The position numbers were made by a program, and so were the translations under genes. From Salmo trutta (Eukaryota; Chordata; Actinopteri; Salmoniformes; Salmonidae), in contig NC_042957.1 of NCBI RefSeq assembly GCF_901001165.1, positions 75,094,740-75,158,739 on the forward strand: a DNA stretch of 64,000 nucleotides. The letters run 5' to 3'. Within the stretch, counting starts at the first letter, position 1. Every line of letters begins with the position of its first letter. Shown here piece by piece: positions 31,823-43,380 of the stretch. The notes under the pieces were generated by a model. It was given only the letters and a program-made list of their open reading frames with translations, searched no databases and was not told the DNA's origin.

Positions 31823-32400
31823 GTGCATTCGGAAAGTATTCAGACCTCTTAACTTTTTCCACATGTTGCTAAGTTATTCTAAAATTGATTAAATAGTTTT
31901 TTCCCCCTTATCAATATACACACAATACCCCATAATGACATAGTAAAAACTGATTTCTAGACGTTTTTGCTTCACCGTAGGGATGGTGCCAGGTTTCCTC
32001 CAGATGTGCGCTTGGCATTCAGGCCAAAGAGTTCAATCTTGGTTTCATCAGAGCAGATCATCTTGTTTCTCATGGTCTGAGAGTCCTTTAGGTGCCTTTT
32101 GGCAAACTCCAAGCAGGCTGTCTTGTGCCTTTTACTGAGGAGTGGCTTCCATCTGGCCACTCTACCGTAAAGGCCTGATTGGGGGAGTGCTGCATCTCCA
32201 CAGAGGTAGTCTGGACCTCATGGCTTGATTTTTGCTCTGACTTGCACTGTCAACTGTGGAATCTTATATAGACAGGTGTGTGCCTTTTCAAATCATGTCC
32301 AATAAATTGAATTTACCTCCGGTGGACTCCAATCAAGTTGTAGAAACATCTCAAGGATGATCAATGGAAACAGGATGTCAATTTCGAGTCTCATAGCAAA
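31823..32400 (-). mobile_element. Tc1-like transposon D, internally deleted
   Basis: The left end AGTGCATTCGGAAAGTATTC is the typical terminal repeat of this family (also at 51478). The - strand frame around 32160-31972 reads KTACLEFAKRHLKDSQTMRN and ICSDETKIELFGLNAKRTSG, with the first Asp of the DDE triad. The C-terminal half is missing, and the 5' part (32170-32400) follows with deletions. Dead copy. Confidence 0.82.
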
Positions 32401-32414
32401 GGGCCTGAATACTG

Positions 32415-35105
32415 TAAATAAGGTGGGTCTGTGGTCAAACGACCACCCCTCATCACTGTCAAACGCTCCCTAAAACACTTCAGCGAGCAGGCCTTTCTAA
32501 TCGACCTGGCCCAGGTATCCTGGAAGGATATTGACCTCATCCCGTCAGTAGAGGATGCCTGGTTATTCTTTAAAGTGATTTCCTCACAATCTTAAATAAG
32601 CATGCCCCATTCAAAAAAAATTGAACCAGGAACAGATATAGCCCGTGGTTCACTCCAGACCTGACTGCCCTTGACCAGCACAAAAACATCCTGTGGCGTA
32701 CTGAATTAGAATCGAATAGTCCCCGCAATATGCAACTTTTCAGGGGAAGTTAGGAACCAATATACACAGGCAGTTAGGAAAGCAAAGGCTAGCTTTTTCA
32801 AACAGAAATTTGCATCCTGCAGCACAAACTCCAAAAAGTTCTGGGACACAGTAAAGTCCATGGAGAATAAGAACACCTCCTCCCAGCTGTCCACTGCACT
32901 GAGGCTAGGAAACACTGTGACTACTGATAAATCCACGACAATTGAGAATTTCAATTGAGAATTTCTCTTTCTAAAATTATCACCCGAAATTGTTGCAACA
33001 ATTATCACCCAAAATTGTTGCGATCATTTTAGAAAGAGAGGGTCCAGATTGTCTAGTCCTGCTGATTTGTAGGGGACCAGATTTTGCAGCTCTTTCAGAA
33101 CATCAGCTGTCTGGATTTAGGTGAAGAAGAAATGGGGAGGCTTGGGCAAGTTGCTGTGGGGGGTGCAGGGCTGTTGACCAGGGTAGGGGTGGCCAGGTGG
33201 AAAGCATGGCCAGCCGTAGAAAAATGCTTATTGAAATTCTCAATTGTCGTGGATTTATCAGTGGTGACAGTGGTGACAGTGTTTCCTAGCCTCAGTGCAG
33301 TGTTCAACCTCTCTTCAACCTCTCTTTTGTATCATCTGAAATCCCCAAAGATTGGAAAGCTGCCGCGGTCATCCTCCTCTTCAAAGGGGGAGACACTAGA
33401 CCCAAACTGCTACAGACCTATATCTATCCTACCCTGCCTTTCTAAGGTCTTCGAAAGCCAAGTTAACAAACAGATCACCAACCATTTCGAATCCCACCGT
33501 ACCTTCTCCGCTATAAAATCTGGTTTCCGAGCTGGTCATGGGTGCACCTCAGCCACGCTCAAGGTACTAAACGATATCATAACCTCCATCCATAAGTGAC
33601 AATACTGTGCAGCTGTATTCATCGACCTGGCCAAGGCTTTGGACTCTGTCAATTACCGCATTCTTATCGGCAGACTCAGCAGCCTTGGTTTTCCAAATGA
33701 CTGCCTCGCCTGGTTCACCAACTACTTCTCAGATAGAGTTCAATGTGTCAAATCGGAGGGCCTGTTGTCCGAACCTCTGGCAGTCTCTATGGAGGTGCCA
33801 CAGGGTTCAATTCTCGGGCCGACTCTTTTCTCTGTATTCATCAATGATGTCGCTCTTGCTGCTGGTGATTATCTGATCCACCTCTACGCAGTCGATACCA
33901 TTCTTTATACTTCTGGCCCTTCTTTGGATACTGTGTTAACTAACCTGCAACGAGCTTCAATACCATACAACAATACCGTGGCCTCCAACTGCTCTTAAAT
34001 GCATGTAAAACTAAATGCATGCTCTTCAATCGATCGCTACCAGCACCTGCCCGCCCATCCAGCATCACTACTCTCGACGGTTCTGACTTAGAATATGTGG
34101 ACATCTACAAATACCTAGGTGTCTGGTTACACTGTAAACTCTCCTTCCAGACTCGCATTAAGCATCCAAAATTAAATCTAGAATCGGCTTCCTATTTCGC
34201 AACAAAGCATCCTTCACTCATGCTGCCAAACATACCCTCGTAAAACTGACTATCCTACCGATCCTTGACTTCGGCGATGTAATTTACAAAATAGCTTCCA
34301 ACACTCTACTCAGCAAATTGGATGCAGTCTATCACAGTGCCATCCGTTTTGTTACAAAGCCCCATATACTACCCACCACTGCGACCTGTATGCTCTTGTT
34401 GGCTGGCCCTCGCTTCATATTCGTCGCCAAACACATTGGCTCCAGGTCAGGTAAAGCCCCGGTGCTAGGTAAAGCCCTGCCTTATCTCAGCTCACTGGTC
34501 ACCATAGCAGCACCCACCTGTAGCACGCGCTCCAGCAGGTATATTTCACTGTTCACCCCCAAAGCCAATTCTTCCTTTGGCCGCCTTCCTTCCAGTTCTC
34601 TGCTGCCAATGACTGAAACGAATTGCAAAAATCACTGAAGCTGGAGTGTTATATCTCCCTCACTAACTTTAAGCACCAGCTTAAGAGCAGCATACAGATC
34701 ACTGCACCTGTACATATCCCATCTGTAAATAGCCCATCCAACTACCTCTTCCCCATACTGTTATTTTGTATTTTTTGCTCCTTCGCACCCCAGTATCTCT
34801 ACTTGCGCACATTCATCTTCTGCACATCTATCACACCAGTCTCTATCACTCCAGTGTTTAATTGCTCAATTGTAACTACTTCGCCACTATGGCCTATTTA
34901 TTGCCTTACCTCCCTTATCTTACCTCATTTGCACACACTGTATATAGACCTTCTATATTGTGTTATTGACTGTACGCTTGTTTATTCCATGTGTAACTCT
35001 GTGTTGTTGTTTGTGTCGCACTACTTTGCTTTATCTTGGCCAGGTCGCAGTTGTAAATGAGAACTTGTTCTCAACTAGCCTACCTGGTTAAATAAAGGTG
35101 AAATA
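32415..35105 (+). mobile_element. RSg-1-like LINE A with internal inversion
   Basis: A + strand LINE without its 5' part. Pieces seen: HKNILWRTELESNS (about 32677), KFASCSTNSKKFWDTVKS (about 32808), an inverted middle part (about 33010-33301, coding on the - strand), then RT with IDLAKAFDSVNYRILIGRLS (33622), a VPQGSILGPTLFS motif (33797) and LYAVDTILY (33880), where the catalytic YADD has become YAVD. The 3' end reads GAACTTGTTCTCAACTAGCC then AAATAAAGGTGAAATAAATA. That tail is shared with the HpaI SINE, which is known to borrow RSg-1 tails. Several frameshifts; not functional. Confidence 0.85.
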
Positions 35106-35474
35106 AATAAAAAGGTATTTCTAGTTTTTATTCAGACACGTTTAGAAAAGAACAGATTGAAAGACAATAAATAGCTTACTTTTAATGAATAAAAATAAGT
35201 GTGAGACATGTCCTTGTGTTGCTGCACTTTCTAGAACTACCTTAACAAACTGACTTATTATTATTAGTATTATTGACAGTTAACATGGAGAAGAGATGTC
35301 ACAACTACATGTGATTGCATTAAATCACCAGACTGTTTGGATGTGTCTGTTAGTAAATGTTTTATTTCTAAGATATAGTGAATAATAGAGATCAATTGAC
35401 ATTCAATAATTTGTTGTCACTGTGTTAACCACAACCAACATGCTGGATCTCTGTTTAGGGGTCAGTGCTCTAAA
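35106..35474 (+). other. Sequence upstream of the NLR start codon
   Basis: No coding frame. CTCTGTTTAG (ending at 35458) could be the acceptor of the exon that contains the start codon, which would put an untranslated first exon further left. I could not identify that exon or a promoter. The nearest repeat, the LINE tail, ends only 370 bp before the ATG. Confidence 0.4.
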
Positions 35475-35557
35475 ATGAGTCTCTCTGGGGAGAAAGAGGA
35501 GGGGGGCCCTGCCTCTAAATTGAGTCTCTCTGTGGAACATGACACCAAAGCTAAGAG
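35475..35557 (+). CDS. NLR exon 1: start codon and peptide repeat
   Basis: ATGAGTCTCTCTGGGGAG... reads MSLSGEKEEGGPASK and then a second, similar half LSLSVEHDTKAK, so one short peptide is duplicated, as in the N-terminal repeats of fish NLR-C proteins. The relatives I recall begin the second half with Met; here it is TTG. Donor AG|GTGAGA, phase 2. The start is chosen because this ATG opens the family's known N-terminus. Confidence 0.8.
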
Positions 35558-38500
35558 GTGAGATGACACACTTTTTAAATCATTTCTGAACAGTTTATTT
35601 CCAAAACGCTATATTCACAAAATGAAAAAAAAGTTCTTAATAAATTATTGCTTTTTGTTACCTTACATTTTTTGATGTGTATGAAAATGTTAGTTTTTTT
35701 GTAAAATGCTATATATCCATTGTTTAGCTGTAATTGAATGTTTATATTCTGTATATTTGACTGTGATATGTGGTTGTCTCACTTAGCAATCTTAAAATTA
35801 ATGCACAAATTGATACATTTGACCCATTTTTGAACAGCAGGAAAATAATCTTGCAGCAGCAGGAAATGTAAATTATTATGTGTTTTATAATGATTGGACA
35901 TTTTTTTGTAGGGGTTGATACACATTTTTCAATCAAGTCTGAAATTGAAAGTGGAAATTTTAAACTTTAGAAGCCTTTTTATATCTCGACTACACTACAA
36001 GTTTGCATTGCCTGCTGTGTAGGACCATTTGTGCAACAACAGGATTATCAAATTATTAAGATACGGCAACTGTACTCTATGAATGAATGAATGACTGAAA
36101 ACTATTTTCGTGTCAAATCGGCAGTTGGCAAGCCATCCCTTATTGGAATAATTGACACATAAACAAATATTACAGTAATTCGCTGTGGTAATTCAGTGAT
36201 AATTCTTCTTCCAGTGCTCTCTACATTGCACATAGCATAAAGAGGGAAAACATTAAAGATTCAAATCAAAACATAATAATAAATAAGGTTATCCAAACAA
36301 TAATTATATCCCTAGAGCAGTAAAAAATATAGATACATACATATATACATATACACAAACATACATACATACACACTGTATATACACATACAAACATACA
36401 TACATAACATATACAGATAAATACATCCAGAAAAATGAAAGAGAAGGAATTTGAACCCAGTCTGGCACAAAGAGAAGATTCATATGGGAGACAAGCCTAT
36501 ACACAATCAATATACTGTACACACGTACCATTTACCACATAGAAACTAAATATCTTTATAATTTAATTATAGCTAACCCTTTTTCTTTTATTCCAGGATT
36601 TATCTAAATATTCCGCAAACAGAAATACACAACGGGAAAACAACATTTCAGTTTCTCGTCATGTCTCAGCCACATAATTCCAGGGTATATCTGGTGGGCT
36701 TTCTGGAATAAGAATCATACGTATATCGTGGTAGAAAGGGAAATAGAGGATAAAATAAGTATCCGTGTCTATTTCTTCGAGGTCACAATAGTTACATAAT
36801 CTTTCCTCTTCCATTTCACCACAATACCTGTTTCAATAAGCAGAGGCAATATCCCTGATCTTACCTGTTTCAATATGCAGAGGCAATATCCCTGATCTTA
36901 CCTGTTTCAATATGCAGAGGCAATATCCCTGATCTTACCTGTTTCAATATGCAGAGGCAATATCCCTGATCTTACCTGTGCACATAAAGATCTCTTGCTT
37001 TTAGGTAGGTTATACATAATATCTCTCACACACACAAATTCACCCTTAATCCAAAAATGTTTTAACTTTCTTTTGCCAAATAATTTACAAACATAGCAAA
37101 CAAAGTCAGTGATAAGGCGTCTCCTTGTCTTACACCCGAGGATGTGGGAAACCAATCTGTACGATATTCATTAACACGCACACAAGCAATTGGTACTTTG
37201 TAAAGAGACTGGATTGCATGATACAATTTCCCATCAACCCCTGTCTTTAACAAAATATAGGCTAAAATATCCCTATCTTGTTAGGGCTAGGGTCCTTTTT
37301 TCAGAATTTCCGCCTGACTGACATGCCCAAAATAAACTGCCTGTTACTCAGGCCCAGAAGCCAGGATATGCATATAATTGGTAGTATTGGATAGAACACA
37401 CTTTGAGGTTTGTAGAAATGTTAAGATAATGTATGAGACTATAACACAGTTGATAAGGTAGGAGAAAATCCAAAGAAAGACCAACCTGAATTTTTTTTGT
37501 TCCCATGCTCTTTTGTTCCCATGCTCTTATAACGGAACGCTATTGGTCCTATGCAATTCCAGCTGCCAGATTGCAATTCCTATGGCTTCCACTAGATGTC
37601 AACAACAGTCTTTGTTCAAGGTTTCAGGCTTGTTCCTTCCCAAACAAGGAAGAATTTTGAGTTTTGATACCGGGAGTCACAGTTGGAAAAATGATAGGCT
37701 AAAATATCCCTATATATAGAAAATCAAAATCTTTCTGGAAATTAATGAAAGATGAAAAAGTAGGCTTCTCTTCATTACACTATTTTGGATTATTGTACAG
37801 ACCCAGCAGATATGATCTATACAGGCTCTGGATTTACCAAAACCATTTTGTTCTTCAACCAGAATATGTTGATCATCCAATAAAGTCATTAGATTTTGTT
37901 GAGGATGGATAAATATAATTTATAAACTGTACTTAATAAACGTATGCCTCTATAGTTCAAAGGAACACTCAATTTTTTTATTTTTTATTTGGGACGGAAT
38001 TCACTATAGAATTATACCAAGTGGATGGCAGTAAACTGTAATCAAAACAAATTTGGAGAAAATCATAAAGGACGTCAATTAATTTAGGGGATTTTAAAAC
38101 TTCATTAGGCAGTTAATCAATGCTGAAAGCTTTCCCATTTTTGCTGCATCAATCACCTTCTTAACTTCTGCCACAGACAGCTCCTTATTTAACTACGGGA
38201 TACATATACAGTTGAAGTTGGAAGTTTACATACACTGAGGTTGGAATCATTACAACTCGTTTTTCAACCACTCCACAAATTTCTTGTTAACAAACTATAG
38301 TTTTGGCAAGTCGGTTAGTACATCTACTTTGTGCATGACACAAGTCATTTTTCCAACAATTGTTTACAGACAGGTTATTTCACTGTATCACAATTCCAGT
38401 GGGTCAGAAGTTTACATACACTAAGTTGACTGTGCCTTTAAACAGCTTGGAATATTCCAGAAAATGATGTCATGGCTTTAGAAGCTTCTGATAGGCTAAT

Positions 38501-41500
38501 TGACATCATTTTAGTCAATTGGAGGTGTACCTGTGGATGTATTTCAAGGCCTACCTTCAAACTCAGTGCATCTATGCTTGACATCATGGGAAAATCAAAA
38601 GAAAGCAGCCAAGACCTCAGAAAAAAATTGTAGACCTCCACAAGTCTGCTTCATCCTTGGGAGCAATTTACAAATGCCTGAAGGTACCACATTCATCTGT
38701 ACAAACAATAGTACGCAAGTATAAACACCATGGGACCACGCAGCCGTCATACCGGTCAGGAAAGAGACGCATTCTGTCTCCTAGAGATGAACGTACTTTG
38801 GTGCGAAAAGTGCAAATCAATCCCAGAACAACAGCAAAGGACCTTGTGAAGGACCTGGAGGAAACAGGTATAAAAGTATGTATATTCATAGTAGAACAAG
38901 TCCTATAGCGACATAACCTGGAAGGACACTCAGCAAGAAAGAAGCCACTGCTCCAAAACCGCCATAAAAATAGCCAGACTACGGTTTGCAACTGCACATG
39001 GGGACAAAGATTGTACTTTTTGGAGAAATGTCCTCTGGTCTGATGAAACAAAAATAGAACTGTTTGGCCATAATGACCATCGTTATGTTTGGAGGAAAAA
39101 GGGGGAGGCTTGCAAGCCGAAGAACACCATCCCAACCGTGAAGCACGGGGGTGGCAGCATCATGTTGTGGGGGTGCTTTGCTGCAGGAGGGACTGGTGCA
39201 CTTCACAAAATAGATGCCATCATGAGGTTGGAAAATGATGTGGATATATTGAAGCAACATCTCATGACATCAGTCAGGAAGTTAAAGCTTGGTCGCAAAT
39301 GGGTCTTCCAAATGGACAATGACCCCAAGCATACTTCCAAAGTTGTGGCAAAATGGCTTAAGGACAACAAAGTCAAGGTATTGGAGTGGCCATCACAAAG
39401 CCCTGACCTCAATCCCATAGAAAATTTGTGGGAAGAACTGAAAAAGTGTGTGCAAGCAAGGAGGCCTGCAAACCTGACTCAGTTACACCAGCTCTGTCAG
39501 GAGGAATTGGCAAAAATTCACCCAACTTATTGTGGGAAGCTTGTTGTGAAAGGCTACCCGAAACGTTTGACGTAGCAATTTAAAGGCAATGCTACCAAAT
39601 ACTAATTGAGTGTATGTAAACTTCTGACCCACTGGAAATGTGATGAAAGAAATCATTCTCTCTACTATTATTCTGACATTTCACATTCTTAAAATAAAGT
39701 GGTGATCCTAACTGACCTAAGACAGGGATTTTTTACGAGGATTAAATGTCAGGAATTGTGAAAAACTGAGTTTAAATTTATTTGGCTAAGCTGTATGTAA
39801 ACTTCCGACTTCAACTTTATAAGAGTCTTCTAATACTGTATTTTCCAGTTTAGTTCTCAGGAAACATATATCTTTATAAAAGTTATTCTTCAAAATATGC
39901 CACATTTTCGTTACATGAGAACAAACTAGCAAACCCCTTCTCCCACTCCTTAAGAGCCTGTGTAATATCAGAGTTCAGCCCACCTGCTCTTCCCTGACTT
40001 CCATTGCAATTTTATTATGCCGTTTTGGTCCTAACTTGTTTATTTGGCTTCAAAACTGTTCAGGATTTCTTGTCTGTATCTCCTTAAGGTGTAGTAACTG
40101 CCCTCTCTGATATCTCCATTTGAATAGGCACAGTCTTTTATCAAACATATGCTGTTGTTTCTTAAATTCCTTCCTAAAATGTTATCTTGTATTCCTATCA
40201 TTACTGACCATAGACCCCCTAACTCATCATTCCTATAAGGCGTGTTCGGCTTGTAAACTTTCCTGGACTTCGGGATGTATTCTTTATTTGCATCGTTGTT
40301 CCCCATTTCAGAATATATGATATCACAAAATGTTTCATATCACACATATACATTTAGAGACGGCAGGTAGCTTAGCTGTTAGAGCATTAGGCCAGTAACC
40401 GAAAGGTTGGTAGTTCGAATACCTGAACCGACAAGGTGAAAAAACCTGTTGAGGCGTCCTTGAGCAAGGAACTTAACCCTAATTTGCTCCAGGGGTGCCG
40501 TACTGCTATGTCTGACCCTGTAGGTAGGCTGTCATTGTAAATAAATAAAAGTTACAAAAAAATCAAATGTTGTATCTTTGCAGAGTTTCGATGAGTTCCA
40601 CCAGAGCTCTACATGCCATTTCAGAACATAGAAAGTCATTTGGAATATTTATGTTCTTACATTTAGGCCTATATGGGGTATCTTTAGCCCCGAATGATGC
40701 ACAGTAATACCTGGTTGAGAAAGTTTGTGACCAACAGGGAATATCATAAATAAAAGAAAATGATCAGGAAGTCTACTTTTTTCTCCAATTAAGTCAAAAC
40801 ATCGGCATTCTTCAACCATCTGGTTACTGGGTAACAGCTTACATTCCAAACACGTTTCTAACTATATAGTCCACTACAGCTTTTCCTTTGCCAGATATAG
40901 ATGTAAAGTTATCGCTTAAGGGGCATATCCTTCCATTAGTAATATACATTTTAGAATCCCTGAAAGAATTCTAATAGGGTTTCCCCATGATGATTAACAT
41001 AATCATCCAAATCAAAATGTGATGGAATATCATCAATATCATTTATATAGTCATCTAACCTCCCAATTCGACTGTTAAGATCCCCACATATGTAAATAGC
41101 ACCTGGTTCTGTAACTATTGTCGTGTGTGGAGGACCAAGACGCAACAGGGAAGTGTATACTCATCTTCTCTTTTTAATATATAAGAAGGAGAAACAAAAT
41201 AAACACATATACAATTAACAGAAACGACACTAACAGTTCTGTCATGTGACAAGCACAAAACAGAATACAACTACCCACAAACCACAATACAAACACACCC
41301 CTAATTATAGGACCTTCAATCAGAGCCAACGATAGACAGCTGCCTCCAACTGAAGGCCCCAACACCAATTAACTAAACATAGAAATACAAATGACTAGAC
41401 AGAACATAGAAATAAACTAACATAGAACAATAACCAAAACCCTGGGCTAATAAATCAAATACCCCTCTCTACATGGACACATACACACAACCACCCTGAA

Positions 41501-43299
41501 CCACATAAAACAAATAACCCCTGCCACGTCCTGACCAAACTAAACACTAACAAATCACCTTTACAGGTCAGAACGTGACAGGTTCTGTATATAGGTATAC
41601 TTGACTTAACATATGACTATAGAAGGGGGATGCATCTCTACCCCATGTGGACTGTTCAGGTGGCAAAAAGCATGAAAACACAACATAACAATAATCTGAC
41701 ACACTATGTTCAAAGCGCAAACCCATAATTCCTTCTATGGCTGTTTCGATCATTTAAATGTAATATGTAACATGTGGTTCCTACGTACACATGCACCACG
41801 CAGAGAGAACGGTCGCTATGTGCGTCCTAGGAGTACGTGTCGAAATTGATTGGATCGAAAGAAAGGGATCGCTGCTCTCAAATCAGCTTTCTACATTCAA
41901 ATCTTTCCTTAACATTATGATTATTTCACAAAACTGACAACGGATCAACTCCGAGAGAGATATTACCACCTACGGCTGCAAACATTGAGGCGGCTTATTC
42001 TAATGCATACCCCATAAAAATGCATTCAATCACGGATTTGGCACATCATTGTGTACGTGTTAGGCTACACATCATGGAATATATTGAGACAAATTACAGA
42101 CCATAGTCTACAAGTAGCAAATTAGAACTCAATTGATATAACATGAAATGTATTTCAATATGGTTGAAATAGACCTCGCCTACTGTTTATATTTTAATGC
42201 ATTAATGCGGTCATCTCTGTTTTAATTTGAATAATATTTTTCTACGTCACTTGTTTGTATCAATTGCAAAGACATTGGCAACTTTGTATTTGTAGTCAAC
42301 TTTGTTCTAAAGTTATCGGTGGTCACAGATAGACAGATAAACCATGTGATTTTATGTTTAGTAGAGATCTTCTGTGTATAAATTGGAACAGGAGGGCAAA
42401 AAAAGTATCTAACGACTCACTTAGCTGTTCTGATTGGTCTGAGGCAAGCGTTAGATTATAGACTTGTTCAAGTGCAACGTTAATATTGATGGTTTGGGGA
42501 ATTAACTCTGAAAACCTTTGCGAAACTGGGCCTTGGTTAAGAGCATCTGCTAAATGACTCAAAGTAAATTGTAAATATTTACATACAGATCTCATATTTC
42601 TTTATTGAATTATTTATATTTAATATATATATATAATATATGTATGTATGTATATATATATAACTAATTAATCATTTGTACCGTTCTTTATTAAACATTT
42701 AGTTATTTGTTACATTTGACTGTGTTAAACATAGCAGTACTACATATTTCTGAGATTGAGGCAGATATTTAGCAAAAAAAACATGATTATTTGTCTCTCT
42801 AAAATGAAACCATTAAGTGATAGACATGTATTTGTTTTTAACCCCATGCCATGATTAGATAGGGAAAAAACACATTTTTTATCATTTTTTTAAACAATGA
42901 AAGCTAATTTACCAACATTTCTGAAATTGGATATATAGCGTTTTGGAATGAAACTCCTCTTATGTTTCACCATCTGAGCTCAGAGAGATGTAATGTTTGT
43001 CTCTGTTGTGTTGAAGCCTAATCAAACAGGAGGGACCAGCCTCCCCTGTAGCCAGCTGTGTGTCTATGAAGAGTGACCGGTCTATGGAACCTCCTATATA
43101 TTTTAGACAGGGAGACTTTTCTACTGAACGAAGGTAAGAATAACTCTTGGGTCATGGTCAGTGAGTTAAATAACACTGTCTCTAGTCATTTCTCCTCTCA
43201 AATTTTCCAATTAGTTTTGTTCTTTTCATAATATTCAGGCTAATACTTTTTTCCATTTCTTAGTACTAAAACAATGTTAAACAAACACAACATTCCCTC

Positions 43300-43380
<81 letters not shown>

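Larger units (their letters stand above)
36550..41765 (-). mobile_element. Old LINE in intron 1, with four nested insertions
   Basis: On the - strand, from right to left: endonuclease pieces VVFSCFLPPEQSTWGRDASP (about 41690-41630) and AIYICGDLNSRIGRLDDYIN (about 41100-41035); linker pieces around 40850 and 40300-40040; RT pieces DRDILAYILLKTGVDGKLYH (37275-37215) and SGVRQGDALSLTLFAMFVNY (about 37145-37080); and the C-terminal QVRSGILPLHIETG (about 36985-36945). The clade is not certain; it is neither the L2, Rex1 nor RSg-1 type found elsewhere here. Frames are broken. Insertions: a 417-bp element, Tc1 B, a SINE and a solo LTR. Confidence 0.75.

Noticed and set aside
40361..40450. tRNA gene
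   Set aside because: The promoter boxes are followed by a SINE body and tail, and the cloverleaf cannot be completed.
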